Shown: positions 35,766-47,849, counted from the stretch's first letter. The stretch: 64,000 nucleotides of DNA from Leptasterias polaris (GCA_037783415.1 JAZGTN010000216.1:15001-79000); one strand, 5' to 3'. Made by a program: numbers and translations. Notes: generated from the letters alone by a model not told the origin.

Positions 35766-37060
35766 CACTGTAAAAAAAACCTGTAAATATACAAGTTTTT
35801 TGGGCAATAAAATTACAGCAAGGCAACGTTTTTGGGGTCTGACTGAGTTTTGCTGGTAAATAAACACCAAGTTGCTGTTAATTAACATTACGACGTTTAT
35901 TTACATAGTACACTTTTTTTTTTACGGAAATGATCCTTAAAAAAACGGTCTGCAATTGAAAATTACAGTTATAACTGTAAATTTCAATTGTAGGCCGTTT
36001 TTCCAGGATCATTTTCGTCAAAATACAGGTTTCCCGTGCGTGTGAAATAAACCTGTAAAAATACACTGTAAAAATGACTGTAAAATACAAGTTTTTTGGC
36101 AATAAAATTACAGCAATGCAACGTTTTTTGGTCTGACGGAAATTAAAGGTAAATAAACGCCAACTTGCTGTTAATTAACAATTATGACGTTTATTTACAT
36201 ATTTTTAACAATGAAACTGTAAATTTAAGTTGTATGCTGTTTTTTTCAGGATCGTTCCGGCAAAATACGGGTTTCCCGTGCGTGTGAAAAAAAACCTGTA
36301 AAAATACACTGTAAAAATATCCGTAAAATACAAGTTTTTTGGCAATAAAATAACAGCATGGCAACGTTTTTTGGTCTGACGGAGTTTTGCAGGTAAATAA
36401 ACGCCAACTTGCTGTTAATTAACTTTACGACGTTTATTTACATATTTTTAACAATGAAACTGTAAATTTAAGTTGTATGCTGTTTTTTTCAGGATCGTTT
36501 CCGGCAAAATACAGGTTTCCCGTGCGTGTGAAAAGAAAAAAAACACTGTACAAATGAACGTTTTTTGGCAACAAAATTACAGCATGGCAACGTGTCTTTG
36601 GTCAGACGGAGTTCTGTAAGTAAGTAAACGCCAACTTACTGTTAATTAACTACGATGTTAATTAACACACTTTTTACCCTGGTAACTGTAAATTAAAATT
36701 GTATGCTGTTTTTCAGGATCATTTCCGTAAACATACAGGTTTCCCATGCTTGTGAATAAACCCGGCCTATGTAAAAATACTCTGTGTAAAAACATCTTAT
36801 TGGGGGGGGGGGGGGGGGGGCAATCAAAGAATGGCAACACTTTGTGGTCTGACGGACTTTTGCAAGTAAGTTAACGCCAACTTACTGTTGTTAACATTAC
36901 GACGTTTAAAATAACAGCGCACCAACGTTGGTTTGACGAATTTTGTTGATGACTGTAGACTTTCTGTTAATAATTAACACATCGTTTATTACATAATTAA
37001 ACTGTCAATTTAAATTGTAGCTATTTTTATGAATTTTCCCGCTGTCAAAATACATTGTTT
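35766..37060 (+). repeat. Left subterminal repeats of the CACTA-like element
   Basis: Four or more tandem, diverged copies of a ~240-300 bp unit start at 35766, about 36064, 36307 and 36544, each with a CACTGTAAAAA-type head. Each is followed by ACAAGTTTTTTGGCAATAAA, a CTGTTAATTAAC segment, GACGTTTATTTACAT and GTTTCCCGTGCGTGTGAAA. Later copies decay. Terminal motif arrays like this are typical binding platforms of CACTA transposases. Confidence 0.75.
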
Positions 37061-37906
37061 CCCATTCAAGAAACCTGCAAGGATGCCCTCTATATAGTCA
37101 TCTGAATATCGTCTCCTCAATGTTTTTCCCTTTTCATTTCCACCGACCCCTTTTACCTTCTTTTTGTGACCCCCCCCCCCCCCCCCCCCCCCAAGAAAGT
37201 TTCCCTCAACTGTTGATTTTGTAACCATTGATCATATGTTTTTATTATTTATTTATTCATTTACTTATTATGGGCCTGTAGTTTCCTTGTTAAGTCGATG
37301 GTTAATAAATTTGACGAAAAAATCCTGTAAATTTACCGTGGCTCATGTATGCAACGCACGTGGAAACTGGTACCCTGATTTTACATACCGATATAGACAA
37401 AAAGCATTTTGGCAACCAGTGACTTTTTAGGAACCAGTCTATCCTCGCTGTACCGTGAATAACATGGGCTAAATTTGGGAAACTAGACGAGAAGCGGGCG
37501 CGCATGATACGAACGGTTGACGACTGGCTGAGCTGTCAACTGAAGTACTGTAGGCCTACTGAGAATTGTGTCAAACAGCAGAATCATTGCTGCTTAAGGT
37601 ATGATTATATCATTCCATTCATATTGTACGTGTAGCTTAGAATTATACGTTGTTGATGTTGGCAAAATTGGAAAGGTGTTTTGTTGTTTACTCCTTTTTT
37701 TAGAATTAACGAAAGGATTAACTTTAATTGAAACAAAATAGCCCCGGTAGCGTCATGTCCGTTGACGTTGAACGTTAGTTAGTTTATGTCACGTTTTCTC
37801 TGTGCAGACGACAATCTTGCACACAAAACCTCCAGTATCCTATGCTACAGTACCTTAACTATGTGTACTAGTACAGTACACATTTAAACCAAAAAGATCA
37901 AAAAAC

Positions 37907-38338
37907 ATGTACAACAGGACTGTTTGTCATGTTTGTGGTACACAATGTGACAGTATCAGAGCATACATACGACATTATCAAGTACATAGACATGATCGAA
38001 ATATGCGATTTCCTTGTTGTGTGTCTGGTTGTCAAAAAACGTATTTCACATACAAAGGTCTCATTTCTCATATTGAAAGACACCATCAACTAACGAAGGA
38101 AGAAAACAATAACAGGTACAGGGATGCTGGTGTACTTTTCCGGTGTCCACTTGATTTCTGTCAGCATGAATGTTCCGATATTCAGGCGCTACTTGCTCAT
38201 TTAAGAAGCCATATTACAAGTGGTTTGAATGTACCTTGTCCATTTGAAGATTGTACTAAAACATTCACAAATAAAAAGTCTTTCTCTTCTCACTTATCGC
38301 GGTATCACAGAAACTACTCAGCTCATCTCATAATGTAA
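37907..38338 (+). CDS. C2H2 zinc-finger N-terminal part of the CACTA-like transposase gene
   Basis: This 143-codon frame starts MYNRTVCHVCG and contains four C2H2-type units (CHVCG...H...H; CCVSGCQKTY...HIERHH; CPLDFCQHEC...HLRSH; CPFEDCTKTF...HLSRYH). These would bind DNA or recognise element ends. The frame stops at 38336-38338. A one-base-shifted frame is open from 38275 and runs straight into the transposase, so the two halves look like one protein split by the loss of one base or gain of two between 38275 and 38335. No splice donor explains the jump. A 5' UTR exon ending CTTAAG|GTATGA near 37598 is plausible. Confidence 0.65.
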   Translation: MYNRTVCHVCGTQCDSIRAYIRHYQVHRHDRNMRFPCCVSGCQKTYFTYKGLISHIERHHQLTKEENNNRYRDAGVLFRCPLDFCQHECSDIQALLAHLRSHITSGLNVPCPFEDCTKTFTNKKSFSSHLSRYHRNYSAHLIM

Positions 38339-38340
38339 AC

Positions 38341-40635
38341 CAAACATTAATTGTTGACAAAAATGTCAACTTCGATGTAAATGATAATCCATGCCATGAT
38401 GGAGCAGGTACATCCACATTTACTGAGCCTGAAGACACAGTTGATGGTGATGACAATGATCATGAAGATGACGATGATCCTGGAGTATCTGTGGCTGACT
38501 TTACCAAGAGTATTGCACTATTTCTGCTCAAATTATATTCAAAGTTCCTAGTTCCAGAGAACACTATTCAAATGATAGTGGAAGAGATGCACGATTTGTT
38601 TGAATTAAGTTGTGAGAGCGCCAAGAAGCATGTTCAGTGTATGCTTGAAAAAGCAGGTACCAACTGTTCCATTTCAAATCATGTGCTAGCTGGTAACATT
38701 TTAGATGCCATATCCGAATTGAGTTGTGCTTTGGATCCATCCAATCATTTTAAGTCCCCATTGTGTGGTGCACTTCGATCAAAACACTGTAGGAATTGCT
38801 ACTACAAAAAAGAGTTTGATTTTGTGAAGCCTGTTGAAATCAAATTGGGAGTAGATTCATCTGGCAAAACCCATGTTTGTCATTATGTGCCTATCCAAGA
38901 AACGTTGAAAGTCATGTGGAAGGATAAATCAGTGCAAACACATATTGTACAAGCCAGTGATGTTGCACAAACATACAGTGATGTCCATGATGGAAAGGTG
39001 TACAAGCAAAGTGCATTTTACAACGACAATCCTAATGCCTTTCAAATAATCTTGTTCCAGGATAGTTTTGAGGTTGTGAATCCTTTGGGTTCTGCTAGAT
39101 GTAAGCAAAAAATTCTTGGAGTGTATTATACACTTGGAAATATTGATGCTAGGTGTAGATCACAGATAGATCCAATGCAGCTTGTCCTTCTATGCAAAGA
39201 AAAGTCAATAAAGCTCTTTGGACAAGAAGCAGTGTTTTCAAGACTTGTGCAGGATATAAAATTCCTGGAGAGAGAGGGCATTTCTGTTAATCAAGAAGTT
39301 GTCAAGGGAACCGTACTATCGATAGTAGGTGACAATTTAGGTTCTCATTTCATTGGAGGATTCTGTGAAAGTTTCAACGCTGAGTACTTCTGCCGATATT
39401 GCCTTCGAAGTAAGACAAAAATTAATGAAGAACCACCATACACCAAAGGGGTGTATCGAACAATTGAAACACATAATAATTCACTGCAAATTTTAGAGGA
39501 AATGGTTGTTGACTCTGACAAAGGGATTAAATTTGATTCTGTGTTCAATAATTTGTCGTTCTTTCATGTGGCAAATCCTGGTTTGCCACCTTGCCTAGGA
39601 CACGACCTCTTTGAAGGCATAGTGGATTATGATGTTGCTTTGTATATTCAGCATTTCATTAGATGCAATTGGTTCACCGACAAGATTTTGAATGAAGAGC
39701 TGCAGAATTTTCCATTTTGTGTAAGTGATGCAAAAGATAAGCTGTATACAGCAAAGAAAGACAAAATAGGGGGTCATGCAGTTCAGAATTGGCGTTTCTT
39801 ACGATTTTTCCCACTTATAATGTATAATCACATTGTAGATACTGAAGACCCTGTTTGGGAATTGCTTTTGAAGTTAAAGCAAATAGTGGAAATTGTTGTT
39901 TCACCAGTCATTTCATCCTCACAAGTGGCTAATCTCCAAGTCCTTGTTGATGAATATCTTGAAGATAGAGTCAGACTGTTTCCAGGTAAAAAGCTTCGTC
40001 CCAAGCATCACTTCTTGGGCCATTATGCGTGGCTTATACATATGTTTGGGCCACTTATTCGTGTCTGGACATTGAGGTTCGAAAGCAAACACTCTTTTTT
40101 CAAAAAGTGTGTGCGATTCAGCCAGAATTTTAAGAACATAACAGGAATGCTATCAGAGAGACATCAATTGTTTCAGGCATTCTCCTGTCATGGGCAGCTA
40201 TTTCCTGATGATGTTAAAATGCATAAAGGCATAGGATTTGATCCAAATCTTTATGCTGGAAGCATCCAACAAGCTGTACATTTGTATTTTGGTGACAAAT
40301 TTCATGATAAGAGTTGTGAAGTTTCAGATGAAGTTTTTATCTTTGGCACAAAATACACAAAGGGCAAGTATGTTCTGGTTAAATCTGCTGATTCCTGGAC
40401 TTTTGCCTGCATACTTCTTGTTCTATTGAGAGAGGAGGTCTACTTTCTTGTCAGACGATGTGAATGTACATATCTGCATGAATATGGCCTTTATAAACTG
40501 TGTTCATCAGACAGTGATCACTCAAATGTAGAATGCATACCATACACTGCTCTGAAAGACTACTTCCCTTTGGCCTCTTATAACATTAGAGGCGATTCCA
40601 TGATCACACTAAAAAACCAACCAAAGATTTGTTAG
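38341..40635 (+). CDS. EnSpm/CACTA-like transposase, main domain
   Basis: The frame is open from 38275 to TAG 40633-40635. No ATG opens it, consistent with it being the continuation of the zinc-finger frame. After an acidic linker comes a ~700-residue domain with motifs I associate with animal CACTA-type transposases: SIVGDNLGSHFIGGFCESF then CRYC (first Asp region, Cys pair), CLGHDLFEGIVDYD, RPKHHFLGHYAWLIHMFGPL and RVWTLRFESKHSFF (candidate catalytic Glu). The last is followed by NFKNITGMLSERHQ. It would catalyse excision and integration at CACTG ends. The domain is full length without internal stops; only the junction with the fingers is broken. Confidence 0.75.
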   Translation, partial: QTLIVDKNVNFDVNDNPCHDGAGTSTFTEPEDTVDGDDNDHEDDDDPGVSVADFTKSIALFLLKLYSKFLVPENTIQMIVEEMHDLFELSCESAKKHVQCMLEKAGTNCSISNHVLAGNILDAISELSCALDPSNHFKSPLCGALRSKHCRNCYYKKEFDFVKPVEIKLGVDSSGKTHVCHYVPIQETLKVMWKDKSVQTHIVQASDVAQTYSDVHDGKVYKQSAFYNDNPNAFQIILFQDSFEVVNPLGSARCKQKILGVYYTLGNIDARCRSQIDPMQLVLLCKEKSIKLFGQEAVFSRLVQDIKFLEREGISVNQEVVKGTVLSIVGDNLGSHFIGGFCESFNAEYFCRYCLRSKTKINEEPPYTKGVYRTIETHNNSLQILEEMVVDSDKGIKFDSVFNNLSFFHVANPGLPPCLGHDLFEGIVDYDVALYIQHFIRCNWFTDKILNEELQNFPFCVSDAKDKLYTAKKDKIGGHAVQNWRFLRFFPLIMYNHIVDTEDPVWELLLKLKQIVEIVVSPVISSSQVANLQVLVDEYLEDRVRLFPGKKLRPKHHFLGHYAWLIHMFGPLIRVWTLRFESKHSFFKKCVRFSQNFKNITGMLSERHQLFQAFSCHGQLFPDDVKMHKGIGFDPNLYAGSIQQAVHLYFGDKFHDKSCEVSDEVFIFGTKYTKGKYVLVKSADSWTFACILLVLLREEVYFLVRRCECTYLHEYGLYKLCSSDSDHSNVECIPYTALKDYFPLASYNIRGDSMITLKNQPKIC

Positions 40636-40949
40636 GACTGCAGTTTATAGTCGACTTCATGTACCTCATGTCAAGAGGCAAACAGCTGATCCACCTACAC
40701 TGTACACTGTACTCACCTTGTATTGTTTTGTAATGTGCAATGGAAAGAAATTACAAGTAGATTGTGTATGGTCTCTGTGTTCCTATAAGATTTATATTTT
40801 AAAAACATTTACATGTATGGATTAATTTTCATGTATTGATTATTAGGCGGGGTTAACCAAAATAGATGTATAATGTACAAATATTTTTGCCCATGGTTAA
40901 ACAGTTTTGGTCAAGTATTTATTGTCAATTTGCCAGCAAAACAATATAT

Positions 40950-40955
40950 AATAAA
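40950..40955 (+). terminator. AATAAA after the transposase
   Basis: AATAAA lies about 315 bases downstream of the transposase stop and about 110 bases before the next gene's first coding exon. It separates the two same-strand transcription units. Confidence 0.45.
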
Positions 40956-41068
40956 ACACATGTACCATGGATGTTGTGATCAGAGTTTGGGTCAATCTGT
41001 GCCAGCCGAGTAGGGACAATCTACCCTTTCATTGACTCAACAGTTTTATTACAGATTTCAGCTTTGAA

Positions 41069-44000
41069 ATGGATGACATTCACACTCACAGTGAAACGGG
41101 AAGTGATGTGGAGGAGCAGGAAGATGAGATTGCACAGTCAATACATACAGTTTTGCCAGCTATTCAGCCACATCGCTTTATGAAATTAGTGACCTGCTTG
41201 CAAAGATTAGGTGTTGTGTGCAAAGAGGACATGACTTATTTGGTTGAAGATGACATTGTTCCTACCCTTACCAAGATTGAAGCAAGGAAGCTGTTATCAG
41301 GTTTGAAAGTGAAAGGTTAGTAATAAAAATATAGTTTTTGATTTTTCGTGCTGCTCAAGTCATTGACAGATCCTTTTTTTTTTTTTAGGGGGGGTGGGCT
41401 TAAACCACCCCGCCATGAAAAAATTTAACCAACATTAAATAAGTTAAGTGGGGGTGGGGAAGAGTTGTTACAATGTAGGTGGATTGGTAGTACATTTAAG
41501 CAAAAAATAGGTTGCACTGTTTGGTCATTTTGATCAAGTTACCTAAGGGTCCCCAGGTGACACCCTCATGTTTGGCTGAATTTGTTTTAAACATAGCATT
41601 ATTCTTCAAACTCAGACAAAAATGAAATAAATTAAAAATATGAGAAAAATTCCAAGCGGATTGGGATTTAAGACCCTCCAAATGGGGTGTGTCACCGCCC
41701 TTTTTGACAAATGAAAATGTTGCTGACACTTTTCCGCAAATTTCATACATGTATGCTCATAATTTGTGTTTAAATAACGTGTGTATGGGCCTCAAAGTTG
41801 GTTTATTGGTCAAAGTTTGTTTAATGTTTACCCCCCCCCTCCCCAAATTCACATTCAAACATAATAATAGCACTATTTTGTATAGTATAGCTAAATAGCT
41901 ATATTATAAAAAAATAGTGCTATTTTATGTTTGAATGTGAATTTGGGGGGGGGGGGGTAAACATTCCAATTTAATAACTGTCAAAGAATTTAGGTGAGAA
42001 TATCTCAAGATGTGATGTAGATACAGTGTTTTAGATGCCTTTTATATAGAGAGTACAGGTCAAGTTTACCCAATAAACCAACTTTCAGGCTCACATCTTT
42101 TCAAATAAATACATGTAGCTAGCTATGAGTAAATGAAAATGGACGAAAAGTGTCAGTAATATTTTCATATGTCAAAAAGGGTGGTGCCACGCCCCTTTTG
42201 GTGGGCCATAAATCCCAATCCACTAGGAATTTTGCCAGGATTTTTTGTCTGAGTTAAGGGTAAAGCTATATTTTCAAAAATGTTCAGCCAAATTTAAAGG
42301 GGTCACATGGGGGAATGTTGAAAATTTAGGTGATTTGACTTGGAATGACCCTATTAAAAAAAAAAATTGAGAGTTTATTCAGAACATAATACATGTGTCT
42401 TACTTTGCATGATTTAATATTGATTTCACTATTTTCATTATTACATGGGAATGTGTTCATTTTTTAATCACTCCCTCCCCCACACACACATACCAATCTT
42501 TAAATTCTGGATCCACCAATGCAAGTCTTTTTAACTTAAAGGCTAACAATTTGCAGATTCAGGGTTAAAATGTACATCTCAAAAATGCTCCAATTAGTTG
42601 AAGTTTTTGGTTTTATTATAAAATTTAATAAATATTAGATTTTTCCACATTCATAGGTGTGCCTGAGAAAGCACCTGCATTGGATTCATCTGTGACAGAA
42701 GATGACTCTTCATCAGCGGCAGGCTCATCTGTGCCAGAAGATGACTTTTCATCAACTGCATCAGGCACATCTCCAATGTCATCGACTGCATCTAGTGTTC
42801 AACCTAGTGTCCCTTGGCGCAAGATGTCGAAAGATCTCCTGTCTTGTGTACAGGCTAATTTGAGTCCATCACCAAGCATGAGGAAGGAGATGATTAGAGT
42901 CATAGTAGACGATTTACACAAGCCAAACACACCACTCCCTCGCACTAAGACATTACGGTCAATTGCCCAAGAAGTCATCCGTAAATACCCAAAATCCTTC
43001 ATCGACGAAGTCGACGGTGAACAAATTGGTAGCGGATACGATAGTATCCTCTCGCAATTCGTCAACAGGGTTGATAATATTTCTCGGAGTCAGTTGTCTA
43101 CAAAAAGGAAATCATCACCAGACAATGCGAGTGCAACACCTGTCAGTAAGAGAAAGCGTGATTCGTATGGATGTATTAACTGGGAACCCAGTTCTTTTCC
43201 TCAAGGTCAGACACAAGAATCGCAAATTGAACTCAAAGAACAATTAAAACAATTACACAAATCAGAACCTCACACCAAACATTCGGAGGTCATGGACCTA
43301 ATGGGTTTGACTTACAGGAGTCAAAGGCAGGCAATAAATAAACCGACATGTGTGTTCCTCGACTTAACAGAACAATGGCCCTACCTCTTTGACGAAAGAT
43401 TCATGTTGGAACACTTCAAAGAACTTGTTGGCATAGATGTGAAGGTGAAACTGACAAATATCTTCGAAGACAAGGTACCAAAGCTGCTACGCTTTTTGAA
43501 GCAAGGTGTTAACAACAAAAAGGTACGAACTGTCCTCACTGATATAGAGAAAGCCAATCATGAAGTAGGTGACAAAACACCACAAGTGATTGGGCTGATT
43601 CTGCTACTGTGCAGTTACTTTGGAGAGGATGAAGCTTGCCACGTCATATCAAGAGAGGTAAGGGTCACCCTACTTAATTGTTTGCATTTCAATGACTGAA
43701 TGTGGAACTCACTCCAACCACAAGTGAGATCAGCTGCTGCCACCAATACTTTAAGTCCCTTCTTTAAAACATCCAAATTTAAGTACATGTAGGAGCTTAC
43801 ATGCAAGAGGGTCTGCGCGTTTATAGCCCAACCAAGCAGTAGCGGTTTGTGCAATATTTACAACAAGATAAGACAAGACAAAGAAACCCATCCAGTCTGA
43901 ACCCATCCTGCACAATAGCCAACCCTCACTTTGCAATCACCTTGGGATTGGTGCTATTGAACTGTAAGCTGTGACTGTAATTTTTCCTAATTTGTCCAAC

Positions 44001-45442
44001 TCTATTATTATATCTGATAAGTTTTTTAACCTACATTTTAACCTACATTTTTTGTGTTTCTATGTTGTTTTATAATAGACACTTGGATATCCTATGGAGA
44101 AAGACAGACTTCCTGCAAACCCATGTTTGGTTTCATCAGGTAAGTGCATATATTGGTTTTGTTTTGTTTTGTCTGTATAAAATGGTACAGAGCTTGCTGT
44201 GTTCTTCAAACTTTACAACTTTACAGCCAACAAATTAACATAAAGAGTTTGTTTTAAGGCTGTTCAAGGGGGGGACCACATATTGCCCCCTTCCTCTGCA
44301 TTTTCCAAAGTTTACGACTGATTAATATGTGGGGGTGTGCTCTCCCCTCCTGATAGGGTTAAAATGTCACTTAACATGTTTGTCAGAAACATTGCATACT
44401 ACAAGTCAAATCTCCATCTAAATATTTGCAAAGCATTTGTTTGTGTCTTTAATTTTACTGTCCAATACTTTCATTACATGCACTGCAGGTAGACCACTTC
44501 AAGCTTCAAGCTTTTCACTCGCCATTGGAAAGTTTCTCGTGGCAGATTTGGCTAATCCTTTGTCAGCCCTAAGCATGTGGTTCTGTGCTTACTATTGCTT
44601 CAATTTGAAGTACCCGAACAAATCCGAAGGGGCGCTTGAGTTTATCCAGAGGTGAGTTTACTGACAATGTTCAAGAAGCTTGGCCTGTTCATGTTAGAGG
44701 AATCCCAGGGTTGATGCAGGGTTCAAATATCATGTTTTGTGTTTAACAATTGGAAACATTTAAACCTGCACTAACCCTGAGAATTTTCGCCCTGATTCCA
44801 GGTCAGGGTTGAGATTTTTCAACCATTGATCGTAAGATAGGTATTGGTTTATTTGGTACTCATGAACAACTGAACACAGGAGACAGCATGTACTTAGGGT
44901 GGGACCCCTAAGAGTCATATTACAAGTGGGTCTCATTGGACAGTAGGAAGTGGTCTGATATTTGGCCATACTCATAGCACATGTATGCCCACTAGTATGT
45001 CAAGGGTCACACATAAAATTAGTGTGCACCCCTTCTTTGTCTCCCTTTCCATTGTTCCTCCCCTGCTTTTTCTGACTACAGTCTTCTTTTGTCTTTTCAC
45101 TTCTTTCCACCTGGCTGCTTCTGTTACACATGTTTGTGTGTGTTGTGTTGTCATTTAGCCTTTGAGAAGGACTCTGCTAGGGTCGAAACATGACATTAAC
45201 TCCTTTCTGTATCTAAACAGTTCCAACTTTTTTATGAAAAACATAACAGCACATCTTTATTTTTTAACAAAGACAAGGCAATATTCCAATCTGTATATTT
45301 CTGTTTATATTACAGATGTTTCTTGGGCCTAAACCCAGGGACTGGCTCCAAAAGTGGACGAAAGAAGCCGTCTGTTCATCCAGGCGTACTGAAGCTGGCT
45401 AATTCAATGAAAGCCTTTGAGAATGAGTGGGACTTGATTTAA
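41069..45442 (+). CDS. SAMD3-like protein, five coding exons, 532 aa
   Basis: Coding exons are 41069-41315, 42657-43657, 44079-44139, 44489-44651 and 45316-45442. All have GT-AG borders and matching phases (1, 0, 1, 2), and total 1599 bases with a TAA end. Exon 1 holds a SAM-like segment (FMKLVTCLQRLGVV...VEDDIV...EARKLLSGLK). The rest matches animal proteins annotated as sterile alpha motif domain-containing protein 3-like: LSPSPSMRKEMIRVIVDDL, IGSGYDSILSQFVNRVDN, RDSYGCINWEPSSFP, WPYLFDERFMLEHFKELVGI, and MWFCAYYCFNLKYPN before the C-terminal CFLGLNPGTGSKSG. Its biochemical role is unknown to me. It follows the transposase on the same strand inside the CACTA-like element, and an orphan last exon recurs in a second element at 55032. 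An accessory role in transposition is an inference. Confidence 0.8.
41500..42360. mobile_element. Foldback element in intron 1 of the SAMD3-like gene
   Basis: Two arms of about 400 bp are inverted copies of each other. The left arm has GTTTGGCTGAATTTG, TCAGACAAAAATG, GGATTGGGATTTA, AAAGTTGGTTTATTGG and AATGTTTACCCCC. The right arm has the complements in reverse order, ending with GGGTCATTCCAAG on the complementary strand. The hairpin apex is at about 41882-41905 and is tightly paired (41823-41881 with 41905-41966). Poly-C on one arm faces poly-G on the other. Confidence 0.75.
43685..43800 (+). pseudogene. Possible LINE ORF tail fragment in intron 2
   Basis: Just inside intron 2, one frame reads MWNSLQPQVRSAAATNTLSP then FFKTSKFKYM-stop. 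This resembles the WNSLP...V..A.....F..KLK tail shared by many non-LTR reverse-transcriptase ORFs. It is short and lacks a clear tail sequence, so this is a tentative call. Confidence 0.35.
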
Positions 45443-45476
45443 AAAACATGGTACATGTAAATGTAATCATCACATA

Positions 45477-45639
45477 AAAGTTTTGGCTACTCCACCAAGA
45501 TTTTTTGCAGTGACACATAATTTTAATATATGTGCCATTGCAAAAACATGCAGCACATTATAAACTTGTCTCATTTTTGTTCAGGTAATAATAGTATCAG
45601 GCCTTTAATATTAGTGGAAGTTGTACCAATAAACAAAGA
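45477..45639. repeat. Diverged monomer 0 of the 177 bp satellite, partly inverted
   Basis: 45477-45523 is an inverted partial copy of the satellite start (TTTTGGCTACTCCACCAAGA against the satellite TCTTGGTGGAGTGGCCAAAA). 45530-45639 is a diverged direct copy (ACTTGTCTCATTTTTGTTCA). Unlike the array monomers it has several substitutions, so it is likely the ancestral seed. It includes an AATAAA at 45628-45633, the best poly(A) candidate for the SAMD3-like gene. Confidence 0.7.
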
Positions 45640-47511
45640 CCTGTGATCACATATGTATTCTTGGTGGAGTGGCCAAAACTTGAGCCACTATTACAGATAA
45701 AAATTATGTGTCACTGCAAAAGATCTGCAACACATAAAAACTTGTCTCATTTTTATTCAGGTCATACTTTTATACAGGCCTTTAAAATCAGTTGGAGTTA
45801 TGCCAGTAAAAAAAGACCTGTGATCACATATGTATTCTTGGTGGAGTGGCCAAAACTTGAGCCACTATTACAGATAAAAATTATGTGTCACTGCAAAAGA
45901 TCTGCAACACATAAAAACTTGTCTCATTTTTATTCAGGTCATACTTTTATACAGGCCTTTAAAATCAGTTGGAGTTATGCCAGTAAAAAAAGACCTGTGA
46001 TCACATATGTATTCTTGGTGGAGTGGCCAAAACTTGAGCCACTATTACAGATAAAAATTATGTGTCACTGCAAAAGATCTGCAACACATAAAAACTTGTC
46101 TCATTTTTATTCAGGTCATACTTTTATACAGGCCTTTAAAATCAGTTGGAGTTATGCCAGTAAAAAAAGACCTGTGATCACATATGTATTCTTGGTGGAG
46201 TGGCCAAAACTTGAGCCACTATTACAGATAAAAATTATGTGTCACTGCAAAAGATCTGCAACACATAAAAACTTGTCTCATTTTTATTCAGGTCATACTT
46301 TTATACAGGCCTTTAAAATCAGTTGGAGTTATGCCAGTAAAAAAAGACCTGTGATCACATATGTATTCTTGGTGGAGTGGCCAAAACTTGAGCCACTATT
46401 ACAGATAAAAATTATGTGTCACTGCAAAAGATCTGCAACACATAAAAACTTGTCTCATTTTTATTCAGGTCATACTTTTATACAGGCCTTTAAAATCAGT
46501 TGGAGTTATGCCAGTAAAAAAAGACCTGTGATCACATATGTATTCTTGGTGGAGTGGCCAAAACTTGAGCCACTATTACAGATAAAAATTATGTGTCACT
46601 GCAAAAGATCTGCAACACATAAAAACTTGTCTCATTTTTATTCAGGTCATACTTTTATACAGGCCTTTAAAATCAGTTGGAGTTATGCCAGTAAAAAAAG
46701 ACCTGTGATCACATATGTATTCTTGGTGGAGTGGCCAAAACTTGAGCCACTATTACAGATAAAAATTATGTGTCACTGCAAAAGATCTGCAACACATAAA
46801 AACTTGTCTCATTTTTATTCAGGTCATACTTTTATACAGGCCTTTAAAATCAGTTGGAGTTATGCCAGTAAAAAAAGACCTGTGATCACATATGTATTCT
46901 TGGTGGAGTGGCCAAAACTTGAGCCACTATTACAGATAAAAATTATGTGTCACTGCAAAAGATCTGCAACACATAAAAACTTGTCTCATTTTTATTCAGG
47001 TCATACTTTTATACAGGCCTTTAAAATCAGTTGGAGTTATGCCAGTAAAAAAAGACCTGTGATCACATATGTATTCTTGGTGGAGTGGCCAAAACTTGAG
47101 CCACTATTACAGATAAAAATTATGTGTCACTGCAAAAGATCTGCAACACATAAAAACTTGTCTCATTTTTATTCAGGTCATACTTTTATACAGGCCTTTA
47201 AAATCAGTTGGAGTTATGCCAGTAAAAAAAGACCTGTGATCACATATGTATTCTTGGTGGAGTGGCCAAAACTTGAGCCACTATTACAGATAAAAATTAT
47301 GTGTCACTGCAAAAGATCTGCAACACATAAAAACTTGTCTCATTTTTATTCAGGTCATACTTTTATACAGGCCTTTAAAATCAGTTGGAGTTATGCCAGT
47401 AAAAAAAGACCTGTGATCACATATGTATTCTTGGTGATGGGGCCAAAACTTGAGCCACTATTACAGATAAAAATTATGTGTCACTGCAAAAGATCTGCAA
47501 CACATAATTTG
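45640..47511 (+). repeat. 177 bp satellite, ten full copies plus a partial, open in one frame
   Basis: Monomer starts (GATCACATATGTATTC) fall at 45645 and every 177 bases to 47415. The ten full monomers look identical; only the last, partial one differs (GGTGATGGGG for GGTGGAGTGG). Because 177 is 59 codons and one frame has no stop, the array reads as a 623-codon ORF of a 59-residue repeat. I see no start context, signal or family, so I treat it as a satellite. It begins about 200 bases after the SAMD3-like stop codon and lies inside the CACTA-like element. Confidence 0.93.
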
Positions 47512-47527
47512 TGATGTAATATACGTG

Positions 47528-47620
47528 TAATGTTCTGTTCTGATAGTGGAACAAAAAATAGACAAGTTTGTATTATAAATTTAGTTATTTTTTGTTACAC
47601 CATCAGAACAGAACATTACA
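47528..47620. repeat. Short inverted repeat after the satellite
   Basis: GTAATGTTCTGTTCTGATAG at 47528 is the inverted counterpart of the CAGAACAGAACATTAC segment ending near 47620. The arms are about 35 bases and the loop about 20. It may be a transcript-end hairpin or a small foldback insertion. Confidence 0.65.
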
Positions 47621-47849
47621 CCGTTATTTACAAATGCTTAAATGTTGGAGATGTTTTTGTTCTGCTTTTCTTGTTTGTTCTTCGGGTTCCAAGAAGGTAT
47701 ATGCCAAAGTTTGCCAAGTTTTTACATGTTTGTGGTTTGAGGATGTTGAGCGCTAAATAAAAAGAAATCGAAACCCTACACTGATGTGTTCCGGTAATGT
47801 TATTAATTGTTTGTTCTTGATGTTTCCAGTTATTAAATTGACGTGTATT

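Noticed and set aside
45643..47514. 623-codon plus-strand ORF
   Set aside because: It is a 177 bp satellite read in its open frame, with no plausible start context, signal or domain. Kept as a repeat and as a finding, not as a gene.
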